51,568 nt of DNA, from NCBI GenBank assembly GCA_903900705.1, contig CAIUOG010000051.1, positions 1 to 51,568 of the forward strand, in the 5' to 3' direction. Of this stretch, positions 32,824 through 41,936 are shown in pieces. The position numbers and the translations under genes were made by a program. Within the stretch, counting starts at the first letter, position 1; each line of letters opens with the position of its first letter. The notes beneath the pieces were generated by a model. It did not search any database. It was not told where the DNA came from and saw only the letters and a list, made by a program, of their open reading frames with translations. Origin of the DNA: an uncultured Acidobacteriia bacterium (GTDB taxonomy: Bacteria > Acidobacteriota > Terriglobia > Bryobacterales > Bryobacteraceae).

Positions 32824-35139
32824 ATGAGAGTATCGGCACTCGCGCTTCTGATTCCGGTTCTGCTGAGTGCCGCTGACCCTGCCACCACCCGTCTGGGCCA
32901 GGGTATCAATGCTTACAACGTGAAGGACTATCCGGTCGCGGTACAGCATTTGCGCGGTTTACAGCCGCAGTTGCCGAAGCTGGCCGACTACGTCTCCTAT
33001 TACCTGGCTTCTTCCGAACTCCAGACCAGCGATTTCGATGGCGCGGTGCGCGATCTGAACGCGTACAGGGCGCATCCGACGCCGTCGTCTCCACTCGCGG
33101 GCAAGCTCAGCCTGCTGCACGCGCGGGCTCTGCTCGATCAGAAGCAGGCGGCTTCGAATACGAAGGCGCTCGAAATTCTGCAAGCCGACTACAAACTGCT
33201 GCCGCAACCGGACGGGGACTTCACGCTCGGCATGGCGTATGAGGCCTCGGGCGAGAAACTCCAGGCCGCGGTGACGTATCAGAAAGTCTACTTCGGTTCA
33301 CCCAACACCGATCTGGCGGCGCAGTCTCTGACGGCGCTCGAACGTCTCCGGAGCATGTTGGGCCGCGATTATCCCGCCGCGCCGCCGCTGCAGGAACTGG
33401 AGCGCTGCCAGAAGTGGCTGGACGTGCGGGAGTTCTACAAAGCGAAGCAGGAGTATGCGGCGCTGGCGGGCACTTTGCCGGAACCGGAGCGGGATCAGGC
33501 GAGGGTCGGGATCGGCGCGGCCGAGTACCTGGCCGGGGATGCCGTTTCCGCGCTGAAGTATCTGAAAGCGCTCAAAGTCGCCAAGGGCGACGCCGACGCC
33601 CGGCGTTTGTATTTCCTGACGGATGCCGCGCGGAAGACCGGCGACGATGCGGAGATGGGCGAGGCCGTTCAGTTACTGAACCAGAAGTACGTGGACTCTC
33701 CGTGGCGTCTGAAGGCGCTGCTGGCCGCCGGTAACCGGTACCTCTCGACCAATGAACATGCGAAGTATGCGCCGCTGTTCAAGGCGGCGTCCGATTCCTT
33801 CCCGACCGATAACGCCACTATTCCCGGGCACTGGCGCATCACGTGGGATTCCTATCTGATGGGTGATTCCGGCCGCATGGATCTGTTGCGCGAGCAGGCG
33901 GAACGCTATCCGGCGGACTCGCGGGCCGGAACGGCGCTCTACTTTCTGGGACGAATCGAGGAAAAGGCGGGGAATTTCGGGGTCGCGCGCGCCTATTATG
34001 AACGGCTGAGCGCCCAGTTTCAGCATTATTTCTACGCCGTGCAGGCGCGGGACCGGCTGCAGGATCCAAAGCTCGCGTCAGTAAAGGCGGATGCGGCGAC
34101 GGTGACGTGGCTGGGCGGAATCGATTGGCCGGAGCACAAGGATCTGACGGCTGTGGTGGCCAATCCGGCGACGCGTCTGCGGATTGAGCGGGCGCGACTG
34201 CTGATGCTGGCCGGGTTGCCGGACGTGGCGGACACGGAACTGCGATTCGGCGCGAAGACCGAAGGCGAACAGCCACATCTGCTGGCCATGGAGCTGGCAA
34301 AAAGCATGCCGACGCCGTTTCATGCGCTGCGCATCATGAAAAGCTTCAGCGCCGACTACCTCGCGTTGCCGTTCGACAAGGCCCCGCTGAAGTACTGGGA
34401 ACTGCTCTTCCCCCTGCCCTATAAAGAGGACGTGGTGAAGAACGCGAAATCCCACGATCTGGATCCTTATTCGGTGGCCGCGCTGATCCGGCAGGAGACA
34501 GAGTTCAACCCCGCCGCGCATTCGCGGGCCAATGCTTACGGGCTGATGCAACTGGTTCCCGCGACCGGCCGGCAGATGGCCAAACAGCAGGGCATCCGGA
34601 TTGCGAGCAACTACACGCTGCTGGAACCTTCAGTGAGCATTCAGCTGGGCACACACTATCTGCGGGAGCAGCTCAACAGCTGGAACGGCGACTGGATTCA
34701 GACGCTGGCGGCGTACAACGCGGGTCCGGGGCGGGTGCGGCAGTGGCTGAACACCATTCCCTATCAGGAACCGGCGGAGTTTGTGGAGAGCATCCCCTTC
34801 AGTGAAACCAAGGAGTATGTCCAGGCGGTGCTGCGGAACGCGGACATGTACCGGGTGATCTACGGCCAGAAGCATCCGGCGGTGGCGGAGATTCGGGACG
34901 GCGCGTCGGTGCCCCCGGTGAATCTGGCGAGTCTGCCGCTGGCGGCGCGCACGCCGGGCGGGGTGATCCGGACGGCGAAGGCTCCGGTTCCGGTGGCCAC
35001 GGCGCGGAAGCCCCTGGCACACGTCGGGAAGCCGGTCGCCCACGCCGGAAAACCGGTGGCGAAAAAGGTCACGCCGGCTTCTGCGAAGAAGCCGGTGGCC
35101 AAAAAAGCCGCGCCCCCGAGGAAAGACGCCGGGGCTTAG
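32824..35139 (+). CDS. periplasmic soluble lytic transglycosylase (Slt70-like)
   Basis: A 771-residue peptidoglycan lyase that cleaves MurNAc-GlcNAc bonds with 1,6-anhydro ring formation. It has a signal peptide (MRVSALALLIPVLLSAA), a long superhelical region of TPR-like repeats (about 25-530) and the SLT catalytic domain (about 540-690). Catalytic E558 sits in RQETEFNP, where Ser usually follows the Glu. AYGLMQLVPATGRQ and LAAYNAGPGRVRQW are the other family signatures. The last 50 residues are an Ala/Lys/Pro tail with repeats of KPVAHAGKPVAKK, which is basic, probably disordered and perhaps wall-binding. The stop overlaps that of the convergent peroxidase gene by 4 bp. Confidence 0.94.
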   Translation: MRVSALALLIPVLLSAADPATTRLGQGINAYNVKDYPVAVQHLRGLQPQLPKLADYVSYYLASSELQTSDFDGAVRDLNAYRAHPTPSSPLAGKLSLLHARALLDQKQAASNTKALEILQADYKLLPQPDGDFTLGMAYEASGEKLQAAVTYQKVYFGSPNTDLAAQSLTALERLRSMLGRDYPAAPPLQELERCQKWLDVREFYKAKQEYAALAGTLPEPERDQARVGIGAAEYLAGDAVSALKYLKALKVAKGDADARRLYFLTDAARKTGDDAEMGEAVQLLNQKYVDSPWRLKALLAAGNRYLSTNEHAKYAPLFKAASDSFPTDNATIPGHWRITWDSYLMGDSGRMDLLREQAERYPADSRAGTALYFLGRIEEKAGNFGVARAYYERLSAQFQHYFYAVQARDRLQDPKLASVKADAATVTWLGGIDWPEHKDLTAVVANPATRLRIERARLLMLAGLPDVADTELRFGAKTEGEQPHLLAMELAKSMPTPFHALRIMKSFSADYLALPFDKAPLKYWELLFPLPYKEDVVKNAKSHDLDPYSVAALIRQETEFNPAAHSRANAYGLMQLVPATGRQMAKQQGIRIASNYTLLEPSVSIQLGTHYLREQLNSWNGDWIQTLAAYNAGPGRVRQWLNTIPYQEPAEFVESIPFSETKEYVQAVLRNADMYRVIYGQKHPAVAEIRDGASVPPVNLASLPLAARTPGGVIRTAKAPVPVATARKPLAHVGKPVAHAGKPVAKKVTPASAKKPVAKKAAPPRKDAGA

Positions 35140-36479
35140 AGGACCTTCAGGAAGTTGGCGAGGTCGGCCTTCTCCGCTTCGGTGTAGCCGATTTTGTAGC
35201 GTTCGTCGTAGTAGTCAATGACCTGCCGGAGCGTCTTTGCGGAGCCGTTGGAAAAGTACGGCGCGCGCGCCGCCAGGCCCCGGAACTGCTGGAGCACGAT
35301 GGAGCCGACATCCGCGCATTTGCCCGAAATGAGACCACGTCCCGGATCCTGCGTGAGAATGACCTTGCCGCTGTCGCAGGTCACGCGGAAGAGGGGCAGG
35401 TCCGCGGAGGCCTGATTGGTGGTGCCGATGTTCATCCAGGCGGTACCGCTGTTCTGGTTGTGACAGGTGGCGCAGGTGGCTCCGGCGCGGCCTTCCAGAG
35501 AGAAGGGACGCCGGAAGAAAACGTCGCCGCCGCGGACGACGGAATCGCGGAAGTCCTTTTGGAGTCCGTCCTGGAGGCGGCCGGGGCCCTGCCATCCGGC
35601 GTAGGAGACCTTCTCGAAGAGCACTCCGTTTTTTCCCTGCGAGACATTGTTCGGGCCGAGGATGGAAGGGCCGTCGTTTTCGGTCAGCAGGCCGCCGCGC
35701 ATGTCGGCGCTCTGGGCCACAAAAATCTGGCGTTCGAAGGCGACGATCTGGCGGAGCTGTTCGGCGGTGGGCGGCGCGGTGGCCTGTTCATGGCCGAGGA
35801 CGGCGGTAATTGCCTGGCTGCGCAGGCTGGGTTCGCGCCCATCTGCCATGAGCCGGATGCCGTGGGCCTCGCCGACGCCTTCGCTGGTGAGGTATTTCAG
35901 ATTCGCGGCGAGGCGCGGCCGGCGAAAGACGGAGATGGCCGGCTTGGCGCTTTTGAGGCCGAACTCGCGGCTGGTGTTGCAGCCGGTGGGGTCCTGAACC
36001 ACTTCGATTTTGAAATCCGGGCGGACATCTTTTGGCGGCCAGGGAAGGGCGATGCGGAACAGTCCGCGTTCGAGCAGCAGGGAATGGGATTCCCGCGCGT
36101 CCTGGGGCAGACTGGGGCAGTTGGAACCGTCGATGGCGGCGAACAGGGGATCTTTGCCCTCGGTCTCCTCCCAGCGTTTGGCGATCACTGCCGCGGAGAG
36201 GCTCATGGCGTTGGCGGGCTGGTGGCAGGTGATGCAGGCCCGTTTATTGGTGCCCAGCGCCTGGAAGAAGGGGTGCTCGTCGGTGTGCACGGCGCCGCGT
36301 TCGTTGAGGATGCCGACGATGCCTTCGGGATCGTCATAGTCTTCCTCCCAGGGGAGGATGCCGCCCTGACCGGATTCCCACCAGACCCGACTGGGTCCAT
36401 AGGAGCGCCCGCTCTGGGCATGGACGATGGCAACGAATGCGAGAGCCGCACCGCTGATGACAAAAAGGGAAGACTTCAC
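35136..36479 (-). CDS. exported di-haem cytochrome c peroxidase family protein
   Basis: A 447-residue protein with a signal peptide (SSLFVISGAALAFVAIVHAQ) and two haem c motifs, C82-I-T-C85-H86 and C336-A-T-C339-H340. The C-terminal part (RAPYFSNGSAKTLRQVIDYYDERY) matches the MauG/CcpA peroxidase family. Length and the wide spacing between haems suggest an extended relative that may oxidise something other than H2O2. Start: GTG at 36479, supported by GAGGTGA just upstream. It is divergent from the aminotransferase gene. A short inverted repeat (GCGAAC at 36530, GTTCGC at 36547) lies between them and might be a binding site. Confidence 0.9.
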   Translation of the reverse strand: MKSSLFVISGAALAFVAIVHAQSGRSYGPSRVWWESGQGGILPWEEDYDDPEGIVGILNERGAVHTDEHPFFQALGTNKRACITCHQPANAMSLSAAVIAKRWEETEGKDPLFAAIDGSNCPSLPQDARESHSLLLERGLFRIALPWPPKDVRPDFKIEVVQDPTGCNTSREFGLKSAKPAISVFRRPRLAANLKYLTSEGVGEAHGIRLMADGREPSLRSQAITAVLGHEQATAPPTAEQLRQIVAFERQIFVAQSADMRGGLLTENDGPSILGPNNVSQGKNGVLFEKVSYAGWQGPGRLQDGLQKDFRDSVVRGGDVFFRRPFSLEGRAGATCATCHNQNSGTAWMNIGTTNQASADLPLFRVTCDSGKVILTQDPGRGLISGKCADVGSIVLQQFRGLAARAPYFSNGSAKTLRQVIDYYDERYKIGYTEAEKADLANFLKVL

Positions 36480-36615
36480 TGTTCACCTCGCCAGGCAGAA
36501 TCGATTGGGGACGAACAGTGTCCGCTGGCGCGAACGCCGCGCGGCAGTTCGCTCCATTCAGTGTAAACGTGTTTTGGGTTTTCCGCAGGGGTGCTTCGTG
36601 AGACGATATCGTAAT

Positions 36616-37806
36616 ATGTCTACCGTCGCCGTCGCGAAGAGCTTTCGCAGCGCCCGAACCGCGAATTTCACCGAATCCGTGATCCGTGAAATGACCCGTC
36701 TCGCCGTGATTCACGGCGCGGTGAATCTGGCGCAGGGCTTTCCGGACTTCGCCGCGCCGGTGGATCTGAAGCAGGCGGCGGTGGACGCGATCAACGCCGA
36801 CCACAATCAGTACCCCATCACGTGGGGCACGAAGCCGTTCCGCCAGGCGATTGCGGCGAAGTACGCGCGTACTTATAACCTGCCGGTGGACCCCGAACGC
36901 GAAATTACCGTCACCTGCGGCGCGACGGAGGGCATGATTGCCTCCCTGCTGGCGGTGGCCGATCCGGAAGACGAGATTGTGGTTTTCGAGCCGTATTACG
37001 AGAACTATCACCCGGATACGCTGCTGTGCGGCGCGGTCCGCAAGCTGGTGAAACTGCACGCGCCGGACTGGACGTTCGACCGCGATGAGCTGCGGCGCGC
37101 CTTTTCACCGAAGACCAAGGCGATCATCATCAATACGCCGAATAACCCGACAGGGAAAGTTTTCTCGCTGGAGGAAATGACGTTCATTGCCTCCCTGTGC
37201 CAGGAGTTCGACGCGCTCGCCATTACGGATGAGATCTACGAACACATCACGTATGACGGCGAAAAGCACATTCCGATGATCACGCTGCCGGGCATGCGGG
37301 ATCGCACCATCCTGATCAACAGCATGAGCAAGACCTTCTCGGTGACGGGCTGGCGCGTGGGCTGGGTGATTGCTTCGCCGGAGCTTTCGAATTCGATCCG
37401 CAAGGTGCATGACTTTCTGACGGTGGGCGCGGCGACGCCGCTGCAGCAGGCCGGCGTGATGGCGCTGCAGCAGCATGACGCATATTTCAACGGGCTTTCC
37501 GAAGAGTACGTGGGTCGCCGCAAGGCCGCCATCGAAATGCTGGAGGGCGCGGGATTCCGCTGTTTTGTGCCAAAAGGCGCATACTACGTGATGGCGGACA
37601 TCAGCGCGTTCGGCGCGGCGAACGATGTGGAGTTCGCAAAGTACATGGTGGAAGAGATTGGCGTGGCGGCGGTGCCGGGTTCGAGCTTTTATTACAACTC
37701 CGCGCTGGGCAGCCAACAAATCCGCTTTTGTTTTTGCAAGAAATATGAGACGCTTGCGGCAGCGGGGGTCAAACTGGCCCAACTTGCCGGACGCCGCCGG
37801 TTCTGA
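36616..37806 (+). CDS. PLP-dependent class I/II aminotransferase (kynurenine/methionine aminotransferase-like)
   Basis: A 396-residue fold-type I aminotransferase. The PLP lysine is K239 in SMSKTFSVTGWRVGW. NLAQGFPDFAAP, the substrate-loop motif of the kynurenine/methionine/glutamine transaminase group, is near residue 37. NTPNNPTGKVFS, ITDEIYEHITYD and the substrate-carboxylate Arg in QQIRFCF complete the set. It probably transaminates an aromatic or sulfur amino acid with a 2-oxo acid; exact specificity cannot be read. Start: ATG at 36616. An ACGATATCGT palindrome (36603-36612) lies just before it, and no good ribosome binding site is visible. Confidence 0.93.
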   Translation: MSTVAVAKSFRSARTANFTESVIREMTRLAVIHGAVNLAQGFPDFAAPVDLKQAAVDAINADHNQYPITWGTKPFRQAIAAKYARTYNLPVDPEREITVTCGATEGMIASLLAVADPEDEIVVFEPYYENYHPDTLLCGAVRKLVKLHAPDWTFDRDELRRAFSPKTKAIIINTPNNPTGKVFSLEEMTFIASLCQEFDALAITDEIYEHITYDGEKHIPMITLPGMRDRTILINSMSKTFSVTGWRVGWVIASPELSNSIRKVHDFLTVGAATPLQQAGVMALQQHDAYFNGLSEEYVGRRKAAIEMLEGAGFRCFVPKGAYYVMADISAFGAANDVEFAKYMVEEIGVAAVPGSSFYYNSALGSQQIRFCFCKKYETLAAAGVKLAQLAGRRRF

Positions 37807-37853
37807 CGGCCCGGTGGCACTTCAATTGCTGAGGATTTGAAAAAGGAGGCGCA

Positions 37854-38225
37854 ATGCCCCGTTTTCTCGTCGAAGAACTCACTGCGCGCGAAGCCGGCGA
37901 AAGCGCGGTCCTTGCGCTGGGCGACACCGAACACCACGATCTCACGCTTGAGCTTGAGATCACACACGTCAAACAACAACAGGAGATGGATGTGGAGGTC
38001 TACGCGTCGAAAGACGGCGTGAACTGGCCGAAACGCCCTGCCACGGTATTCCTCGAAAAAATGTACTGCGGAACCTATAAGGTGGTGATTCCGCATACCG
38101 AGGCGCGGTATCTGAAGGCGGTCTGGATTCCGCACAGACGGGGACGCCAGCAGGGCGCACCGCTGTTCCGGTTCAGTCTGCGGGTGGGAACGGCGGAGGC
38201 GCGCGCCATGGCGGGCGCGGCCTGA
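37854..38225 (+). CDS. small conserved-looking protein of unknown function
   Basis: A 123-residue soluble protein with an excellent ribosome binding site (AAAAGGAGGCGC directly before the ATG), so it is surely translated. It is strand-rich and looks like a small beta-sandwich: TLELEITHV, EMDVEVYASKDGVNW, YCGTYKVVIPHTEARYLKAVW. 'YASKDGVNW' and 'ARYLKAVWIP' resemble discoidin or F5/8C-type sheets that bind ligands, but this is weak. The gene follows the aminotransferase after 47 bp and may be in its operon. Confidence 0.8.
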   Translation: MPRFLVEELTAREAGESAVLALGDTEHHDLTLELEITHVKQQQEMDVEVYASKDGVNWPKRPATVFLEKMYCGTYKVVIPHTEARYLKAVWIPHRRGRQQGAPLFRFSLRVGTAEARAMAGAA

Positions 38226-38351
38226 GTTTCGATTTCGCTCTTCCGTTTCAATCAATCTGATTGGACTTTCGTCCGATTGCCGCATTGATTTTTCCGGGAT
38301 AAATTAACTGGAAACTGCTTTCTTTATAGCGGTTTTCAGGAGAACTTTATC

Positions 38352-39263
38352 TTGTCGAAATACACCTTTGCCGGCCTTTTGTTGTTGTCCGGCGCGCTGT
38401 CCGCGCAGGCCGCCACACTCACGTGGACGGACCGCAATGCGGGCGGCAGCCTGCAGCAGACCGATACGTCCACAAGCACAACAACGCGGCTGACGTCCAC
38501 GCCGAACCTGCCGGATTCCCTGGCATATCTGCCGAACGGAAGTATTATCTATACGGTAAATAGTTCCAGCCCGAACGCCGTCGCTATCTGGGATGGGACG
38601 TCGAATACCACATTTTCGGTGGGATCTTCCTCGCCGACGGCGGGAATCCGGGACATTACCATTGGCCCGGACGGCAATGCTTATGTGGGCGGATTTACTT
38701 CCGGCGATGTCTATAAATTCGACCTTTCGACCGATACGGTCAGCGTTTTCGCGTCGGGTCTGGGCGCCGTGGACGGGCTGGCCTTCGGCAGCAACGGGAA
38801 CCTTTATGCCGTGACCAATTCGGAAACGAAAGTCAAAGAACTGGATGGCGGCACGGGGAGCGTGCTCGCGACCAGCGCCTCTTTTACCGGGCTGGACGGG
38901 ATGACGATCGACGGCAGCACCGATACGATCTATGTGGCGGACAAGACCACCGGCGGCTTTCTGCGATGCGATCTGGCGCTGAGCTGCGGCACCATCGCGA
39001 CGGGTCTGTTTAATACGCCGGACGGTATTGTGGCCGATGGCGCGGGGGGGATTTACGTCGCCGACTCGGGCGCGGGGAAGATCGATCTGTATAACATTGC
39101 CGGCAACACGTCGAGCGTGGTGGCGAATACGCCGGGTATCGATGATCTCGCGCCGGTGGCGGGTCTGGGCTCTTCGTCCAATACTCCGGAACCGGGCAGC
39201 CTGCTGTTGATGGGGGCTGGTCTGGTGTGCCTGGCATCACTGTCTAAGAAACGCATTTCGTAG
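38352..39263 (+). CDS. secreted beta-propeller protein with PEP-CTERM sorting signal
   Basis: A 303-residue protein. Signal peptide (KYTFAGLLLLSGALSAQA), propeller-type blades with the pattern 'DGLAFGSNGNLYAVT', 'DGMTIDGSTDTIYVAD', 'DGIVADGAGGIYVADSG' (NHL/SMP-30-like), and a C-terminal PEP-CTERM signal: TPEPGSLLLMGAGLVCLASL followed by KKR. PEP-CTERM proteins are processed by an exosortase (EpsH) and usually displayed or released with exopolysaccharide, so the genome should encode an exosortase elsewhere. Start: TTG at 38352, fixed by CAGGAG 11 bases upstream and by the signal peptide. It is followed by a strong terminator. Confidence 0.9.
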   Translation: MSKYTFAGLLLLSGALSAQAATLTWTDRNAGGSLQQTDTSTSTTTRLTSTPNLPDSLAYLPNGSIIYTVNSSSPNAVAIWDGTSNTTFSVGSSSPTAGIRDITIGPDGNAYVGGFTSGDVYKFDLSTDTVSVFASGLGAVDGLAFGSNGNLYAVTNSETKVKELDGGTGSVLATSASFTGLDGMTIDGSTDTIYVADKTTGGFLRCDLALSCGTIATGLFNTPDGIVADGAGGIYVADSGAGKIDLYNIAGNTSSVVANTPGIDDLAPVAGLGSSSNTPEPGSLLLMGAGLVCLASLSKKRIS

Positions 39264-39281
39264 TCGCGTTTCCTTTTTGAT

Positions 39282-39329
39282 CCGCCGCCTTCCCCGTGCG
39301 TGACCGCGGGGCAGGCGGCGGAACTTTTT
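39282..39329 (+). terminator. rho-independent terminator after the PEP-CTERM gene
   Basis: CCGCCGCCT (39282-39290) pairs with AGGCGGCGG (39313-39321); after one mismatch CCCCG pairs with CGGGG. The loop is 10 bases and a run of five T follows. It separates the PEP-CTERM gene from the large fusion gene downstream. Confidence 0.8.
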
Positions 39330-39375
39330 GGGGCTTCCACATCACTTCTTAACACTTCGTTGTTAGGGTGAGGGC

Positions 39376-41925
39376 ATGAGAAGTAGACTGCCCGCGCTCT
39401 TTTACCTGCTCTCCCCGGTACTTTTCGCGGCCCCGCTTTTATCGGCACCTCCCGCCATCGATCACATCATTACGGCCAGCGGCTTCGGCGGGTACCCCGG
39501 CGTCGCGGCGCCGGGCTCCTGGGTGGAGATCTACGGGACGAATCTGGCGGGGACCACGCGGCAGTGGGTGGCGAGCGACTTCACGGGTGCGGCCGCGCCC
39601 ACCACGCTCGACGGCGTGAGCGTGACCATTGGCGGGAAACCGGCCTTTCTCAGTTATGTGAGTCCGACGCAGATTAATCTGCAGGCGCCGGACGTGCCGC
39701 CGGGAGCCGGGCTGCCGGTGGTGGTCAGCTATCAGGGTCAACAGAGCGCGGCCGGCAGTCTGACGGTGAACTCGCAGGAGCCGGGGTTGCTCGCGCCCTC
39801 CACGTTCAGCGTGAGCGGGAAGCAGTATGTGGTGGCGATTCACGCGGCGTCCGGTGCGTTTGTGGGGAACGGGTCGGTTCCGGGCGTTCCCGCCGCGCCT
39901 GCCACCACCGGTGAAACGCTGGTGTTTTATGGGGTGGGCTTTGGCCCGGTGAAACCGGCGGTTCCGGCGGGTCAGGTGGCGGCGGGGCAGGCAACGCTCG
40001 CGGGCAAGCTGACTTTCACCATCGGGAACTCGGCGGCCACCGTTTCCTATGCGGGCATAGCGCCGGGCGTGGTGGGGTTGTATCAGTTCAATGTCGTGGT
40101 GCCGGGCGGGTTGCAAAACGGGGATCAGACGGTGACGCTCTCGCTCAATGGCGCGGGGAATTCGCTGCAGACGTTGTACCTGCCTGTCGGCGGTGGCGGC
40201 GCTCCTGGCCCACCTTCCAATGTGAGCGCGACGGCCGGCGATGGTCAGGCGACCATTAGCTTTACGGCTCCGGGCGGCAATGGCGACACTTTTACGGCGA
40301 CCTGCACCGCCGGTTCGGCGTCGTTTACGGCGAAGGGTTCGGCCAGCCCGCTGGTGGTGACGGGGCTGACCAACGGCACGGCCTATTCGTGCACCGTGAC
40401 GGCCACCAATGGCGCGGGAACCGGCAGACCTTCCGCCGCCGTGACCGTCACTCCTGGCGGCGCGTCAACGTCCGGCGGCTTCACGCTGACCAGCGCCGCG
40501 GGGGCGAACGGCGGACTGCTGCCGTCCGACTACACCTGTGACGGCATGGGATCCACCCTTCCGCTCAGCTGGTCCGGCGCGCCGGCGGGCACCACCGAAT
40601 ACGCCGTCCTCATGACCACTCTGCCGGGCGACGGCAGCACGAAATGGAACTGGGTTCTGTACCACATCCCGGCCACGACCAGGAGTCTGGCGCGGGACTC
40701 GTTTCTGATCGGCGCCCTGGGGGTGGGCAGTGACGGGCCGGGGACCATCTACAATCCGCCCTGTTCGCAGGGCCCGGGGGCGAAGCTCTATACGTGGACG
40801 GTTTACGCGCTGTCCGGGGCGCCCTCGTTCAGCGTTACCGGGGGCACGGCGCCCGCCGCTCAGATCACCGGGCAGATGGTGACGGACGCGATCGCTTCGC
40901 TCACGCTGGGCTCGGCCTCGCTGAACCTGAGCTATACGCGGCCCGCCAACCCGACGGGGTCGTCGCCCGCCTGCACGAGCATCATCAATTCCCTGCGGGC
41001 GTCGAAATCCGGCACGGCCTCCGTGAGTTGCGATGGCACGTATGCGTATGTGGGGTCGACCGGCATCACCACGCAGCCGATGATGAACGGGATTACATCG
41101 ACCAATCTGCAGATCCCGACGCCACAGAATTTTCAGGGCGCGAATGGCTGGAAGATACCGCTGAATCCACAGATTGCCGCCACGCCGACCGATGTGGTGG
41201 ACGGGCCGCTGGGGGTGGCGATTAACGGCGTCCCGATATTCAATCCCTGCACGCAGGGGGGCTGCGTGACCGGGGGTGACACCAAAGCGCTGGGGCAACT
41301 GGATAACTGCAACGGGCACTCCGGGCGGGCGGATGATTACCACTACCATGCCGCGCCCAACTGCATGATGGCGGATCAGGCGGCGAATTACTGGGACACG
41401 CATCCTCTTGGCTGGGCGCTGGACGGGTTTGCGATTTACGGCTATCACGATGCGGACGGCAGCGTTGCGGCGCGGGACAACATCTGCGGAGGCAACACGA
41501 AGACGGAGCCGAACGGGCCGGCCGGCTACAGCTATCACGTGACGGATGCGCCGCCCTATGTGACGAATTGCCTGGTGGGTTCGCCGAGTCCGGATCTGCC
41601 GAATCAGGCGTCGAAGTACCATCCGCTGCGGCAGCCGCCGGTGACGCCTTTCGTGGATTCCGCCATGACGCTGACCACCGATCCGACGGATGGCTATCAG
41701 GTTCTGCAGTTCACTTCGGCGGTGAAATTCACCACCACGGAGAACGGGTCTGACAGTTACCAGAATGCGCCGGGGACCTATAAAATCCGGTACAAAATGG
41801 TGACAGGCGCGGACCTGATCCCGTTGCTGACGGGGAAGAACGCGGGCGCGACGGCCTGCTGGAATTTCCAGTTCGTTGATAGTACGGGAAAGACCACGCA
41901 GCCGAGCGTGGCTTACTGTAAGTGA
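39376..41925 (+). CDS. secreted four-domain fusion: TIGR03437, fibronectin III, PEBP (YbhB-like) and YHYH
   Basis: An 849-residue secreted protein. In order: signal peptide; TIGR03437 module (about 25-275, VSPTQINLQAPDVPPGAG, GVVGLYQFNVVVPGG); a fibronectin III domain (about 278-362, PSNVSATAGDGQATISF); a YbhB/YbcL-type phosphatidylethanolamine-binding (Raf-kinase-inhibitor-like) domain (about 370-525, SDYTCDGMGSTLPLSWSG, WNWVLYHIP); and a YHYH domain (about 540-790) with YHYH itself at 655-658, flanked by cysteines and DGFAIYGYHDADG. Several cysteine pairs suggest disulfides. Each domain is known, but this combination is unusual. The YHYH histidines could bind metal. It is probably extracellular, and the role is unknown. 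Confidence 0.88.
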   Translation: MRSRLPALFYLLSPVLFAAPLLSAPPAIDHIITASGFGGYPGVAAPGSWVEIYGTNLAGTTRQWVASDFTGAAAPTTLDGVSVTIGGKPAFLSYVSPTQINLQAPDVPPGAGLPVVVSYQGQQSAAGSLTVNSQEPGLLAPSTFSVSGKQYVVAIHAASGAFVGNGSVPGVPAAPATTGETLVFYGVGFGPVKPAVPAGQVAAGQATLAGKLTFTIGNSAATVSYAGIAPGVVGLYQFNVVVPGGLQNGDQTVTLSLNGAGNSLQTLYLPVGGGGAPGPPSNVSATAGDGQATISFTAPGGNGDTFTATCTAGSASFTAKGSASPLVVTGLTNGTAYSCTVTATNGAGTGRPSAAVTVTPGGASTSGGFTLTSAAGANGGLLPSDYTCDGMGSTLPLSWSGAPAGTTEYAVLMTTLPGDGSTKWNWVLYHIPATTRSLARDSFLIGALGVGSDGPGTIYNPPCSQGPGAKLYTWTVYALSGAPSFSVTGGTAPAAQITGQMVTDAIASLTLGSASLNLSYTRPANPTGSSPACTSIINSLRASKSGTASVSCDGTYAYVGSTGITTQPMMNGITSTNLQIPTPQNFQGANGWKIPLNPQIAATPTDVVDGPLGVAINGVPIFNPCTQGGCVTGGDTKALGQLDNCNGHSGRADDYHYHAAPNCMMADQAANYWDTHPLGWALDGFAIYGYHDADGSVAARDNICGGNTKTEPNGPAGYSYHVTDAPPYVTNCLVGSPSPDLPNQASKYHPLRQPPVTPFVDSAMTLTTDPTDGYQVLQFTSAVKFTTTENGSDSYQNAPGTYKIRYKMVTGADLIPLLTGKNAGATACWNFQFVDSTGKTTQPSVAYCK

Positions 41926-41936
41926 GCGGATTGCAA

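Noticed and set aside
36530-36552. GCGAAC/GTTCGC inverted repeat between the peroxidase and aminotransferase genes
   Set aside because: Short arms and GC-rich surroundings make chance likely; mentioned only in the peroxidase entry.
38258-38279. Hairpin downstream of the small unknown gene
   Set aside because: The stem needs three G-U pairs and the T-run lies about 9 bases away; possible but weak terminator.
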